Below are positions 11,107 to 23,014 of a stretch of 64,000 nucleotides of DNA, piece after piece. Where the stretch lies: NCBI GenBank assembly GCA_036365515.1, contig CM070877.1:72414022-72478021 (forward strand), in the 5' to 3' direction. The first letter of the stretch is position 1, and every line of letters begins with the position of its first letter. The notes under the pieces are model-generated. The model had not been told where the DNA came from, did not search any database, and saw only the letters and a program-made list of their open reading frames with translations. Both the position numbers and the translations under genes were made by a program. Source of the DNA: Torymus aiolomorphi. Taxonomy: Eukaryota > Arthropoda > Insecta > Hymenoptera > Torymidae.

Positions 11107-11576
11107 AGAGCTGACTTTAACCTATGAAAAAGTCCGCAAGCAATGTAAACATGCATAACTGTCATTTCATATAAACACTGTGATATCAGCATCAGCACCT
11201 TTTCTATACAAAGTGTTGTTCTTAATTTTCCTTGTTTCCAACGGAATTGGGAGTAAACATTTAGTGTATTATAATACGTAAAGGTATTTTAAATCAGTTT
11301 TTAAAAGTGTTTGAATAATACGTGTGACAGTTAAATTAATGTTTTAGAAATAGCTTTTAGTACTTGAACTTTTATTGGAAACTTTATACTTAAAATAACA
11401 GGGATTAATACTAAAGAAAAATTAAGTCTATATTGACTATTACAAAAAACATTTAGTGTACAGATTTAAATCAACTTTTAAAGGAAGCGAAATATATGCT
11501 ATTGTGCAGAAAAATGTTATGGACCTTCGCTTCTGCCAGAAAGCTACCATTATCAGCCATTGCCTCAATCTCACTA

Positions 11577-11966
11577 GGGTAAGTGGGGGTATTACGGCGG
11601 TATTTTTTTCAGGTTAGTTTCAAACGAATATATTTCATCTCCATGCAAAAAAATTATGCTGATTCTTTTTAATAACGGAATTTAGTTATCATATCTATCG
11701 ATTAAAGTACAATTTTAGAACAAAAATTGATAAATAAATGTATAAAATGACTTTGAAAACAACATCTCTCTGCTGATGTTACTGCGAAGCTGCTGCAACT
11801 ACTGCGTTGATATTACGGTGCCATATTAAAGCATAGGGAGAGCGCTGGCGCATGCGCAGAACCCCAAAAAGTACGTCGCTGGTATTACTACGATTTTCCA
11901 TAAGATTCTACAGCAGTAATACATACACAATAATACCCACGTCTGCAGTAGTACCCACACTTACCC
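11577..11966. mobile_element. MITE, 390 bp, TA target duplication
   Basis: Terminal repeats GGGTAAGTGGGGGTATTAC (left) and the complement of GTAGTACCCACACTTACCC (right) are flanked by TA at 11,575-11,576 and 11,967-11,968. The TA duplication suggests a Tc1/mariner-type mobiliser, but none is encoded. The same structure recurs at 47,965-48,528. Confidence 0.8.
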
Positions 11967-12061
11967 TATGATATAATTGACATTTTATTTTCTGAAGTAA
12001 AAACAGTTATGCACTGCAATAAATATGTATCAGTCGTATTCTCTTTATTGAGTAATAATAT

Positions 12062-14868
12062 TACCACCCTATCTCTCCCTCCCTCTCTTTCCGACCTCTC
12101 TCTTTCACTCTCTCTCTCTCTCTCTCTCCCTCCGCCTCTCTCTCTTTATTTCTCCCTGTCTCTCAACATCCGGCAAACTGAGTACCAAAAACTTCAATGA
12201 GTGCTTAAATATTTTTTTAGAAGAATCAACACGTTTTTTAAAAGCTAATATTTTAATGAAACTTTCTACGAAAGTATAAAATAAGGCAAGTATAGACGTT
12301 TTTTCTGGATAATCTATAAAAAACAACACAATTTATCGAGTCCTTTTATTTCTTCGAATCTCATCTATTCAATAAACACTCTCTACAAATGGTAATAATT
12401 TTTTTCATGACTGTACAAATAATCTATAAAATAATAATATTTATGATTTTGTAAAAGAAATCAAATAAATACGAATGAAAAAGTCTTTTAATTCTTTGAG
12501 TCATTGGATGCTGAACAAATTATATGTAAGTACATTCAAAAAATTGTTCACTGCAAATCAAGCAAACGAAAGTTGTGAAATCAATTATCGATAGTCAAGT
12601 AATGCAAACAACTCTCGGAAACTACTGTATGCCTGTTCTCAGAAATATATTCAAATTTGTTCATCGTTCTGAGCTATAGAAATTAAACACAAGAAAGTAC
12701 TGAAATCAATTTATTGTAGTCAAGTACCGGCCATAAGTTAACTTGACTGACATAATAGAACTTTTCGTATCTAGCGTGTAAAATTACATTGTACGCCCAC
12801 GTTGTAACTTCAAAATTATTCAGCCAGCGGGCATAAAATGCTACTTAGCGCCCAAGAGGCCCAATAGCTCACATACTCTTACAAAACTTTATAGAACCTA
12901 CGCACTTTACGCCCGTGTGGGCGAAAATTATTTTAATTATATAACTATAGCCTTCTCTTTATTTCTAAAATTCATAAGAATTTTTTTAGATATTTACGAA
13001 AAGTCAAAGCCTATATAAAAAAATTACATAGTTACCAACACATCACTATTTTTCATGATTCTTTCTCAATTTTGAACTTTCTATAATATTACGCACCTTG
13101 GGAGGAAAAGGATCTCCCATACATACTTGGCGGGCCCGACGATTTGCAGTTCAAGGTGTAAGACATGGTCATCTTCATATAACTATTCATATGTTTAAAG
13201 ATCAGATAAAATGTATAAATGGGTTGCTTCTAGATATTAACTACTGATCCGTGAATCTATCACTCTGTTTCTAAATAGAAAGTGCAAACCCGCCTGAAAT
13301 TATCATATGAGATCTCATATGTAATCCCATAATATATAAAATTGCAGATGAAATCGCATATGAGATCTGATATGAGATATGCGATGCCTGAAATTCTCAT
13401 ATGAGATCTGATATGATATTTACACGCGGGAAAAGGATACACAATAGGTTGCTTATAAAACGGTTAGAAAATGTAAAGCACTTTTAAGTAGACTATAAAT
13501 TTATATGAATTTTTTATTTTATTCTTGTTTAAAAAGGACTGACACAAAGAAAAATATTGTGGGTAATAAAAGTAAATCATGATTCTGCACATATAGGGAT
13601 GTTGTACTTAACGGTACCAATTAAAAATTAAAACCAATGTAATTATTTATAGTAGACTTATAGGTATAAATATTGTTAATGAATTTATGCAAAAATTTTG
13701 TATTCTATATTTATGTAGCCCACCGGTAAACTGCAAATCGTCGGGCCCGCCAAGTATGTATGGGAGATCGGAGGACCACCCCTGCTAGAGCAGCTCTAGA
13801 CTTCTCTTTTCCTCCCAGGGTGCGTAATATTATAGAAAGTTCAAAATTGAGAAAGAATCATGAAAAATAGTGATGTGTTGGTAACTATGTAATTTTTTTA
13901 TATAGGCTTTGACTTTTCGTAAATATCTAAAAAAATTCTTATGAATTTTAGAAATAATGAGAAGGCATTATAGTTATATAATTAAAATAATTTTCGCCCA
14001 CACGGGCGTAAAGTGCATAGGTTCTATAAAGTTTTGTAAGAGTATGTGAGCTATTGGGCTTCTTGTGCGCTAAGTAGTATTTTATGCCCGCTGGCTGAAT
14101 AATTTTGAAGTTACAACGTGGGCGTACAATGTAATTTTACACGCTAGATACGAAAAGTTCTATTATGTCAGTCAAGTTAACTTATGGCCGGTACTTGACT
14201 ACAATAAATTGATTTCAGTACTTTCTTGTGTTTAATTTCTATAGCTCAGAAAGATGAACAAATTTGAATATATTTCTGAGAACAGTCATACAGTAGTTTC
14301 CGAGAGTTGTTTGCATTACTTGACTATCGATAATTGATTTCACAACTTTCGTTTGTTTGATTTGCAGTGAACAATTTTTTGAATGTACTTACATATAATT
14401 TGTTCAGCATACAATGACTCAAAGAATTAAAAGACTTTTTCATTCGTATTTATTTGATTTCTTTTACAAAATCATAAATATTATTATTTTATAGATTATT
14501 TGTACAGTCATGAAAAAAATTATTACCATTTGTAGAGAGTGTTTATTGAATAGATGAGATTCGAAGAAATAAAAGGACTAGATAAATTGTGCTGTTTTTT
14601 ATAGATTATCCAGAAAAAACGTCTATACTTGCCTTATTTTATACTTTCGTAGAAAGTTTCATTAAAATATTAGCTTTTAAAAAACGTGTTGATTCTTCTA
14701 AAAAAATATTTAAGCACTCATTAAAGTTTTTGGTACTCAGTTTGCCGGATGTTGAGAGAGAGGGAGAGATAGAGAGAGAGAGCCGGAGAGAGAGGGAGAG
14801 AGAGAGAGAGAGAGAGAGTGAAAGAGAGAGAGAGGTCGGAAAGAGAGGGAGGGAGAGATAGGGTGGGA
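12062..14868. repeat. Large palindromic element, copy 1 (2.8 kb, (CT)n/(GA)n ends)
   Basis: Left arm 12,062 to about 13,150 mirrors right arm about 13,725 to 14,868. The arms begin with CT-rich sequence (12,068-12,160; GA-rich at 14,757-14,868) and end inwards at a CGGGCCCGACGATTTGCAG block. The central ~570 bp are unique and contain several GATCTCATATGAGATC-like palindromes at 13,300-13,425. The left arm lacks a ~37-bp piece (around the TAGAGCTGCTCTA word) found in the right arm. Mirrored open frames at 12,105-12,329 and 14,589-14,861 result from symmetry and are not genes. Confidence 0.93.
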
Positions 14869-14947
14869 GAGAGACTAATAGGTACTTGCCTTAGTTTAAA
14901 CTTTTGTAATATGTTTTTTTAGATAGATTTCACAACTTTTTAAGAGA

Positions 14948-15699
14948 AAATAATAATTACATAATGTGATAACGTTATGAGAGTTTATTATAGTATATTT
15001 TTAATATCATTATTAAATGGCTGTATTGTTATTCATAAAAGTTTTAAATTTGAAGAAACAGTTAAATTTTTCTTCAAGGAGCTCTATAAAATGATTATAT
15101 TAGTTAAATTTTTTGAAATAATTTAATCAAACATGTATTTTCTTAGGTATGATGATAAATTAACAATATTATTAATTGTAAAATCATATGAAAAAAAAAA
15201 ACATAATTCTTTTTATTTTTATAGAAAGTTTTTATTTCTACAGTCATGAAAAAAATGATTACCATTTGTAGAGAGTGCTTATTAAATAGATGAGATTAGA
15301 AGAAATTAAAGGACTAGATAAATTGTGTTGTTAAAACGTAAATAAAATTTTTTTTTTTTAAAACGTGTTGATTATTTAAAAAAAAAATTTTAAACTCTTA
15401 TTAAAGTTTTTGGTACAGAGTTTGACGGATGTTCAGGGAGAAAGAGAGAGGGAAGAGAGCGGGAGAAATAGAGGGCGAGAGAGAGGAGAGAAGAGACGGA
15501 GGGAGAGTAGATTATACAGAAAAAATGTCTGTACTTGCCTTATTTTATAACTTCGCAGAAAGTTTTATATCAACAATATTATTATTTGTACAGTTAATAA
15601 TTACATAATGTGATAACGTTACGACAGTTTATTACAGTATATTTTTAATATCATTATTAAATAGTAGTATTGGTATTAACAAAAGTTTTAAATTCGAAT
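14948..15699. repeat. Direct duplication around a third palindrome-arm fragment
   Basis: The block containing ATTACATAATGTGATAACGT occurs at 14,948-15,055 and again at 15,594-15,699. Between them (15,240-15,590) lies another partial copy of the palindrome arm, with its own GA-rich tract at 15,437-15,507. A segmental duplication of about 650 bp explains the arrangement. Confidence 0.75.
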
Positions 15700-16008
15700 G
15701 TTCTTTTAAGCTGCTTTTTCTATAGAATCTCTTGTGGGTTCTTTATATTTGACAGACGTGTAATTTATGTATTTGTTAACAGTTCTACTTATAAACTGTT
15801 CAATCAAGATCTTCTTATCCATATGATTCATACGTTCTGATACTCTGTAAAAATAAAAACAAAATTTCACAAAGTAACAATATTTATTATTATATTAATA
15901 ACAGTTTTCTACTATATAAAAGTTTGCTACTTATCTGAATATTTATATTTTCATTTCAAAGTACAAATATACTTCTGATCTTGTCTGTAATAACCACTGT
16001 CGAAGAAA

Positions 16009-16510
16009 ATGAACCTACTATGGAGCGCACCACCTATACCTCGTCAAAGGCTACCTCGAACACCTGGACCTACTATTACATGCGTCCTGACATCTAAATG
16101 CAAAAAACTACGGAGCGCAACACCCAGACATCGTCATCGGCTACCTCGAACACCTGGACCTCCTATTACATTCGCCCTGACATCTAAATGCAAAAAACTA
16201 CGGAGCGCACCCCCTAGACATCGTCATCGGCTACTTCGAACACCTGGACTTCCTATAAAATGCGCCCTGACATATAAATGCAAAAAGCTACGATGCGCAC
16301 CTCATCGACTACACCGAACACCTGGACCACGTATTAGATGCACCCTGAGATCTAATCGCAAAAAATTACGGAGCGCACAACCTAGACTCCATTATCGGCC
16401 ACCCCAAAGACCTAGACCGCGCATTCGATGCGTTCCAATACCTAGAGGTAAAAAACTACGAAGCGCAAAACCTAGACATCGTCATCGGCTACCCCGAAGG
16501 CTTTACCCCG
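16009..16510 (+). repeat. ~90-bp minisatellite, open in one frame
   Basis: Five or so units of about 80-90 bp contain CACCTGGACCT, CTGACATCTAAATGC and AAAAAACTACGGAGCGCA. In one plus frame from an ATG at 16,009 the units stay open and give a basic 30-residue repeat (core KKLRSAPPRHRHRL then RTPG). The unit length being a multiple of three keeps the frame open, so openness alone is weak evidence for coding. I recognise no domain. Confidence 0.7.
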
Positions 16511-16549
16511 AGTTCCTCGGGTACAGTTCGGATGAGCCTCGAATTCACC

Positions 16550-16855
16550 TGAAGCTAGCCGCAGGTGTGCCTCGGATTAGCCTCGGTAGTACCTCGGCTG
16601 TACCTCGGCTCGAGCCGCGGCAAATCCGGGGCTGGAGCCGAGGTCCGAGTCGAGGTAAAGCCGAAGTCCGAGCCGAGGTCCCAGCCGAGGTAAAGCCGAG
16701 GTCCGAGCCGAGGTAAAGCCGAGGTCCGAGCCGAGTTCTAGCCGAGGCTCGACCGAGGTCCAACCGAGGCTCGACCGAGGTCCGAGCCGAGGTAAAGCCG
16801 AGGTCCAAGCCGAGGTCCCAGCCGAGGTAAAGCCGAGGTCCGAGCCGAGTACTCT
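16550..16855. repeat. GC-rich 12/24-bp minisatellite
   Basis: Tandem GAGGTCCGAGCC and GAGGTAAAGCC units run for about 300 bp. The block is much more GC-rich than the surroundings and open in several frames on both strands, as expected for a 12-bp repeat. It follows the 90-bp array directly. No gene is called. Confidence 0.9.
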
Positions 16856-17261
16856 ATACCTTTGTAAAAGTCTACATTGTTATGACTCATCTCGCGCAAT
16901 TCGATCTTACATATGAAGTGTCATGACAGAAATTTTAAAACGTCGATTTCTCGAAAACACGTACAAGTGGGTTAGGTCGTTATTCCGGGAAGCCACAGAT
17001 ATTATGTTCATGTTTATATGTATGTGTTTATACATATATAGAGGTATATACATAGAGAGAGGTTATGTACTAATAAACATATATACTGTATATAATAAAA
17101 AATATACATATGTTTATGTCTCTTCTTCTCTCCCTCTCTCTCTATCTATATTTTTATCTTTCTCTTTCTCTTGTCTTTATTATTATACGGCCATTATCAC
17201 TGCTTAACTCTTCATGGCCATTAATTCCTGGTGATTGTATGTGTATATGTATATAGATAAC

Positions 17262-17584
17262 ATATATGACGTCACAGGAAGTCGGGAAAAACCGGATGCG
17301 AGGCTGAATACCATGGAGAAAGTTAAGAAATCGGAAAGCCGACAAAAAAAAATTCAGTCCCTTATATCTTTTGAATGAGATAATCTTTTTAAATAAAATC
17401 TTTTGATTTGAGTAGAGCAATGAAATGGCTTTCGATTAAGAGGGATATGTTATATAGTTAAAACTAGCGCAATAGGTGTATAAGCTAATAGAATTTCTCG
17501 TACATCCATTTCAATGTATATCATCACGCGGTCGTCCTAAGGCCCTTTTATACTTGCCTTCGGAACACTCCCGCGTTCCTTGAT
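17262..17584 (+). repeat. Dispersed repeat, partner at 38,524-38,840
   Basis: About 320 bp here are the reverse complement of 38,524-38,840. Shared landmarks are GTACATCCATTTCAATGTAT, CAAAAGATTTTATTTAAAAA (right-hand copy) and the CTTCGGAACACTCCCGCGTTCC end. Non-coding; family unknown. A TC-rich tract lies just upstream at 17,122-17,176. Confidence 0.85.
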
Positions 17585-18089
17585 ATGTGAAAAAGAATAA
17601 TGAAAGACAAGTAAAGAAATTCACCTTATCAGACATTAAAAGAAGATCAATATAGGAATGTTGCTGCTGTAAGCATTTTTTTCAAGCATTTGGCTATAGC
17701 GATACTGGCTTCGTAACATGCATGAAGAATTTTGGATTTCTCAACAGATTCTTTATTTACCTCAGTATATGTATATGAATCTAATATATGTGATAAAGAT
17801 TATTAAAAACATATGGATTTAAAAGCACCAAAGGATCTACATATTAAACCACTTAACAAACTTGACTGACTGATATGGATATGACTGTTACGCTTGCTCA
17901 TAGCTTACAAGTCTGATAGATCGTATACTGAGGTACTAGAATATTTGTTCTAAATGTAAAATATTTTGAGCGAAAAACAATATTTTTTGTATTTCAGGGC
18001 AGAGATGGAGTTAAGAAATAAAGAAGAAGAAATAAAGAAGTATTTTAGTAATTTTATCTTTAAAGCTGTTTTCTACATAATGTAAAATT

Positions 18090-18430
18090 TTGAGCTCTGC
18101 CGTCGACTTCAGATTCGGGAACTGCATATATTTTAATGGGAGAGGTCCTAAAATTTTGGTATTTTATATGTCTATTGACTGAAGAGTTGTATGTATCCAA
18201 TTTTTATTTGATTAAATAATTTTTGACGGTCAAAATTTGCTAAAAAATCTTAAATTTAAGTGAAATTCAGATTTTTTAGCAATCTTTGACCGTAAAAAAT
18301 TATTTAATCAAATAAATTGGATACGTACAACTCTTCAGTCAATAGTCATATAAAATACCAAAATTTTAGGATCTCTTCCATTAAAATATATGCAGTTCCT
18401 GAATCTGGAGTCGACGGCAGAGCAAAAATT
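18090..18430. repeat. Foldback repeat, ~340 bp
   Basis: Arms of about 160 bp pair around 18,257. The outer ends carry GCTCTGCCGTCGAC and its complement; the centre is AT-rich. The arms differ by few substitutions. It sits just inside the right TTAA end of the composite region. Confidence 0.9.
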
Positions 18431-18602
18431 TTGAAATGGCCATATATTTTGTTAAAATCGATCAAAATTTTTTTTTGGGTCTCATTTTATCATAAATTGA
18501 ATATATTTTTAGGATATTACTTCTAAATATTTCTAATTATGAAAATTAATTTTTCTCAGGTCATTTTATGAAGAAAATTGTAAAGGTGTCTGACCCCCTT
18601 AA

Positions 18603-19363
18603 GAATAGCTAACGAAAATGATAAAAGTTACGAAGATTCATTGGATATGCGAGGTAGTACTTCGTTGCTTTTTAAAGTGTTAATAAGGACCAAGGACAGT
18701 AATAAAATTTTTAAGTTATCTTTGTGGTTTCAGTTTTCGAGAGTTTCTTAAGGAAGGTTGAACTTTTTCAACTATACTAGAATTCACAATTATATCTGAA
18801 CTGATGGAAAGAACTTGGTGGTTTAGAATGTTGATGGTAAAGAATGTTAAAGTACATGTCGTTTTCACTGTGGAACGTGCGCTTTTTCAGAACAAAAATT
18901 ACCTATTTTTAATTAAATAGTGGCTTACTATTATATAACCGATCGTATTCAGAAAAATGCTGCTTACTTTTATGTAGTATAGTTTCGTTTGCTTTGAAAC
19001 AGAAATTTTGTAATTGAAATTTAATATTTCTGCAACCAAAGTCTCACGAAACTTCACTATTTATCCACTTCCTTCGATGATTTAAAAAAAAACGATCACT
19101 AGAAGGTTTGTAATAATGTCATGCAACCTAAAGATGCCTAACAATTGAATTTTATTAAAAAATCATCATAAGTATATCATCTTAACTGAAACAAATTCAC
19201 ATTTACAATCACATAGTTCACCTAAAAACTGCAAAACTACGCGTCAGGCAAGAATGTGTATTTCGAAAAAAATCTGTTAAAATTTCAGAAAATACTTAAT
19301 TGATTGCAGGATTGAGTTAGTTGCGAAATTAATAATTTGAGAAATTAAAAAATTCCATAACTT
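18603..19363. other. AT-rich flank of the copia insertion, no supported gene
   Basis: No gene is supported. A 46-codon open stretch from about 18,609 ends in TAA and could be exonic, but nothing identifies it. Confidence 0.5.
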
Positions 19364-19368
19364 TGTTT
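19364..19368. other. Copia target duplication, left (TGTTT)
   Basis: TGTTT precedes the 5' LTR and is repeated exactly at 29,626-29,630 after the 3' LTR. Five base pairs is the usual duplication length for Ty1/copia integration. Confidence 0.9.
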
Positions 19369-19624
19369 TGTTGAATTATGGTAAATATTATATCTAGATC
19401 TAATGTATGATACTAGTGGCGCTACCTATTCGTGCTTTGGAGGCGCGGCCTACTCGAGGCGACCGAGCGCCGTGCGCACCTCCCGCTCTCGCTTGTCGAC
19501 CGTCATGTAGTGCAGACCGACGTATAGCACATGTATCCAACGTAAATTTAATTATACTTTTTTATTAATTAACTTCGTCTAACATTCACTTTTTTATCCT
19601 CCATAATACCTCAACATTACAACA
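19369..19624 (+). repeat. Copia 5' LTR (256 bp)
   Basis: It begins TGTTGAATTATGG and ends ATTACAACA. It is followed at once by TGGTGGTAGAGCGTGG (19,625 on), a primer-binding-site-like stretch resembling the initiator tRNA-Met type site used by copia elements. The GC-rich middle contains GGCGCGGCCTACTCGAGGCG. Confidence 0.93.
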
Positions 19625-19905
19625 TGGTGGTAGAGCGTGGTTGTCCGGTAATGTATTTTTTCCTCTACGTGTACTTTCGAGTCGCGTAGAGAGAAAACAA
19701 GTGTTAAAAATTAAAAAGTGGAAAATCGAGAAAAATATAAGTCGAAAGAAGAAACAGAAGATGTCAAGAAGTGATTTATGCAAAAAGAATCAAGGATTAA
19801 TGTTGAAAAGTGAATTATGCAGACCGATTAGAATTCCCAGTCGGAGCATGCGACGGAGCACCAGTACTGAGCACGTGGCCAATTTGGAGGTTAAACACGT
19901 AGCAA

Positions 19906-20160
19906 ATGGCAAACGAAGAAAAGTTAAGTAATAAACAAATAGTGCTCAATGAGTTCGCCCCAACTACGGCCAGAGAGGTAACAGCCGAGGTAGAGGTGCT
20001 CAACCCAACAGAGGTCGAGGCGCAGGCATGTTTCCGAGTCAGTCCAGCGGCGAGATGCCAGCAGAGCAACAAACGATTAGATCAACAGAAGCTGAGACAC
20101 CAACAGCATGGTTGACACAATTAGTAAACCTAAAAATTAATCAGGTAACAGGATGCGAAT
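19906..20160 (+). pseudogene. Copia gag remnant
   Basis: An ATG at 19,906 opens with a MANEEKLSNK-type start typical of copia Gag. After about 15 residues it jumps to what looks like the Gag C-terminus, an Arg/Gly-rich segment (RGNSRGRG then NRGRG) in another frame near 19,970-20,030. The body of Gag, including the CCHC zinc knuckle, is missing. This is a deletion derivative that could not form particles by itself. Confidence 0.7.
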
Positions 20161-20894
20161 ATAGACAGGACTGTAATGAGATAAGTTGGCTGTTAGACAG
20201 TAGCTCTACTGACCACATAATTCAAAGCGATAAATTTTTTGATAAGAATGTTATATTAAAAAACCCCATAGACGTTAAATTACCAGACGGAAAATTAATG
20301 AAAGCTACCAAAGTAGGTAGTATAAAATTGCAATTTAAAAATTATTATAACATAGCTAATATTGATTTGAATAATGTTTACTTTGTAAAAGGAATTAAGC
20401 AAAATTTATTAAGTTTTTCTAAAATCGCGAAGAATTGTACAATAGTAGCTAGAAATGGAAATGCAAAAATTTACAATCAATCTAGAAATTTATTAGGAGT
20501 TGCGCATCAAATAGAGAATTTGTATTATATGAAGAACTTTGTAAATAAAAGTCAAAGTGAGGAAAAATATGTAAACTCAGTAAACTTAACTGATAAGGAA
20601 AAATGGCATAGGGCATTAGGCCATGTAAATTTTCAATATTTAAATAAATTAGTAAACGATAAATTAGTAATAGGTTTGCCAGATAAAATTTAAAATGCTG
20701 ATATGAAATGTGCAAATTGTATTGAAAGCAAAATGGCTAATATACCGTTCAAAAATAACAGATCGAAGACAAAAGAAATCTTGGAATTGATTCATACTGA
20801 TTTAAATGGACCACATAACACGGTAGGTTATAGTGGAGAAAAGTACTTCTTAACTTTTATTGATGATTACAGTAAATGTACTAGAATCTTTTGT
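20161..20894 (+). pseudogene. Copia protease and integrase N-terminal part
   Basis: The aspartic protease is seen at WLLDSSSTDHI, where the catalytic DSG/DTG triad is DSS, so it is probably inactive. Then come the GAG-pre-integrase zinc segment (WHRALGHV with CANC downstream) and the first integrase aspartate in IHTDLNGP, followed by FIDDYSKCT. A stop at 20,691-20,693 and the Penelope-like insertion at 20,895 break the frame. Integrase continues at 23,066. Confidence 0.88.
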
Positions 20895-21224
20895 TATAGA
20901 ATTTGTAGCTAATGGCCGTACTACCAAGGTGTTTTTATAAGTAAAACAATTATTTACAACGTTTCGGACATTTTATTACGTCCCTCTTCAGGTTCTAAAT
21001 ACAACAATTATACAATTATTTTTTACAATTCACAATAACTTAATTTCGCATTAATAAATAAAACTTACATTTAAAACGTATTGTCAGATTCTTTTACGGA
21101 AAGTAATCCGTTCGTCACTGCTTACAATTCGGATTTTTCGTCGTATTTATACAGATGTTACGCATATATGTGTGTGTATAAGACGCGCGTACAGTGGTGG
21201 GGATGCAATAGACGATTTTCGAAG
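20895..21224 (-). repeat. Penelope-like terminal repeat, left, inverted
   Basis: This is the reverse complement of 22,684-23,014. It contains, in minus orientation, the hammerhead-like CTGAAGA...GAAAC core at about 20,957-20,990. Such inverted placement of the terminal repeats is known in the Penelope group. Confidence 0.92.
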
Positions 21225-22513
21225 AATATTTTAAACTAAGAGAACAAATAGATAATTTCCAAATCCCATCTGATTTTGTAATAATTAGCCTTGATGTAGT
21301 AAGTCTTTTCACCAATATTCCTGATTATTTAGTTTATAAAGCAATAGAAAAAAGATGGACACAGATATATAATAAAATTAATATGAATTGCACCGAGTTT
21401 TTACATATAATAAAATACATACTTAACAATAATTTTTTTCAATTTAATGGAAAATTTTACCAACAAATTTTCGGTTCAGCTATGGGTAATCCCATTAGCC
21501 CCATCTTGGCAGACATTGTCATGGAAGATTTGGAAATTCAAGCGTTAAATAATCTTAATACGAAACCTTTGTTTTATTTCCGTTACGTTGACGATATTAT
21601 TTTATGTATACAAAAAGACACGATTGATCATACTGTAAACACGTTTAATTCCTATGACCAAAATTTACAGTTCACTGTTGAACTACCACTTAATAACTGT
21701 ATTAGTTTTCTTGACATTAAAATTATTGTCAATAATCAACAACGCATTATCACAGATTGGTACCATAAACAAACTTTTTCCGGAAGATATTTAAATTATT
21801 TATCTCAACATCCTCTTTGTAATAAAATTGCCATTATTTATAGTTTAGTTGACAGAGCATTTAAATTATCACACAACTCTTTTCACAATAAAAATATAAA
21901 TTTTATCAAGGAACTTTTAAAACAGAATAATTATCCACCTGAATTATCAGAATTTCATATAAAAAAACGCCTAAATAAATTAAGAAATAGTAATAACAAT
22001 CGATGCAATGAGAAAAATAAAAAAATGTTTATTACACTTCCATATGTTAAAGAATTAGAAAGATCCATGAATATTTTGTTTAAACAACACAATACAAATA
22101 TCATATATAGTACCAAGAATAAACTCAATAATATTATTAAATTAGGTAAAGATAATACTAAAATCTGTGATAAAGCGAATGTTGTTTATAAAATTAATTG
22201 CGAAGATTGTGAGGCTTCGTACGTTGGCCAGACAGGTAGACGTTTAAATGTACGAATTAAGGAACACTCTAAAAAATACACTAGGAAAGACGATAATTCA
22301 TCATTATATCTACACACAAAAAACAATAATCATAAAATAGATTTCAATAATGTACAAATTCTAGATACAGAAATTAATAGAGGAAAAAGATTATTTTCGG
22401 AAGCTGTATTCATACACACACAATCAAGATATATGAATAAACAATTCGAAATTAATAGTTTACCAAAAGAATATACCACTCTAATAAATAATTGTCAATT
22501 TATGTGCTTATAA
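21225..22513 (+). CDS. Penelope-like RT and GIY-YIG endonuclease, 5'-truncated
   Basis: The protein copies element RNA into DNA at a nick made by its own endonuclease, acting in the nucleus. Visible RT motifs are SLDVVSLFTNIP (finger/palm motif A), GSAMGNPISPILADI (motif B) and YFRYVDDIIL (catalytic YVDD). The C-terminal GIY-YIG domain shows VVYKINC, ASYVGQTGRRL and IKEHSKK. The frame is open from inside the left terminal repeat to the TAA at 22,511-22,513, with the first ATG at 21,383 (376 codons). The N-terminal RT region before motif A is gone. No stop interrupts what remains, so this insertion is young compared with its copia host. Confidence 0.93.
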
Positions 22514-22683
22514 GAGGAAAATACTGAAAGCAGCAAGTGAAGGAGAACAGGAGAACATGCTGAGGTAGAGTTACCACGCACGCCCACGTTGTCGTAGGAT
22601 TGCTCGTTGTCAAAATTTTGAAACATTGGTTGGGGTCCCCCTCTACTTAGGCATACTCTCCTGATAGCACACCCGCTGTGTCG

Positions 22684-23014
22684 CTTCGAAAATCGTCTAT
22701 TGCATCCCCACCACTGTACGCGCGTCTTATACACACACATATATGCGTAACATCTGTATAAATACGACGAAAAATCCGAATTGTAAGCAGTGACGAACGG
22801 ATTACTTTCCGTAAAAGAATCTGACAATACGTTTTAAATGTAAGTTTTATTTATTAATGCGAAATTAAGTTATTGTGAATTGTAAAAAATAATTGTATAA
22901 TTGTTGTATTTAGAACCTGAAGAGGGACGTAATAAAATGTCCGAAACGTTGTAAATAATTGTTTTACTTATAAAAACACCTTGGTAGTACGGCCATTAGC
23001 TACAAATTCTATAA
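22684..23014 (+). repeat. Penelope-like terminal repeat, right
   Basis: This is the inverted partner of 20,895-21,224, downstream of the RT stop. It ends in TAGCTACAAATTCTATA before a short tail and the target duplication. Confidence 0.92.
22914..22956 (+). ncRNA. Hammerhead-ribozyme-like motif in Penelope repeat
   Basis: CTGAAGA (22,917-22,923) is followed by GGAC/GTCC stem II (22,925-22,928 with 22,939-22,942), then GAAA (22,943-22,946) and ACGTTGTA, which could form the very short stem III with UH cleavage position GTA. This is the layout reported for Penelope-like elements. An unpaired G precedes stem II, and stem I pairing looks weak, so activity is uncertain. Confidence 0.5.

Larger units (their letters stand above)
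10434..18598. mobile_element. TTAA-bounded composite region with GGGGGTC ends
   Basis: The left end reads TTAAGGGGGTCGGACACCTT (10,430 on) and the right end is the complement of TTAAGGGGGTCAGACACCTT (to 18,602). Both lie in TTAA. Just inside, the two ends share only weak similarity, so they may belong to one old element or to two relatives. The same TTAA plus GGGGGTC start occurs in the MITEs at 2,227 and 3,548. No transposase survives. Pairing these ends is inference. Confidence 0.45.

Noticed and set aside
12105..14861. Matching ~75-90-residue frames in both palindrome arms
   Set aside because: The same sequence read from mirrored arms, with a tail of simple GA repeat; no protein family.
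22495..22827. 110-residue minus-strand frame over the Penelope right repeat
   Set aside because: Antisense to the terminal repeat; the mirrored copy at 21,115-21,315 has a similar shadow frame.
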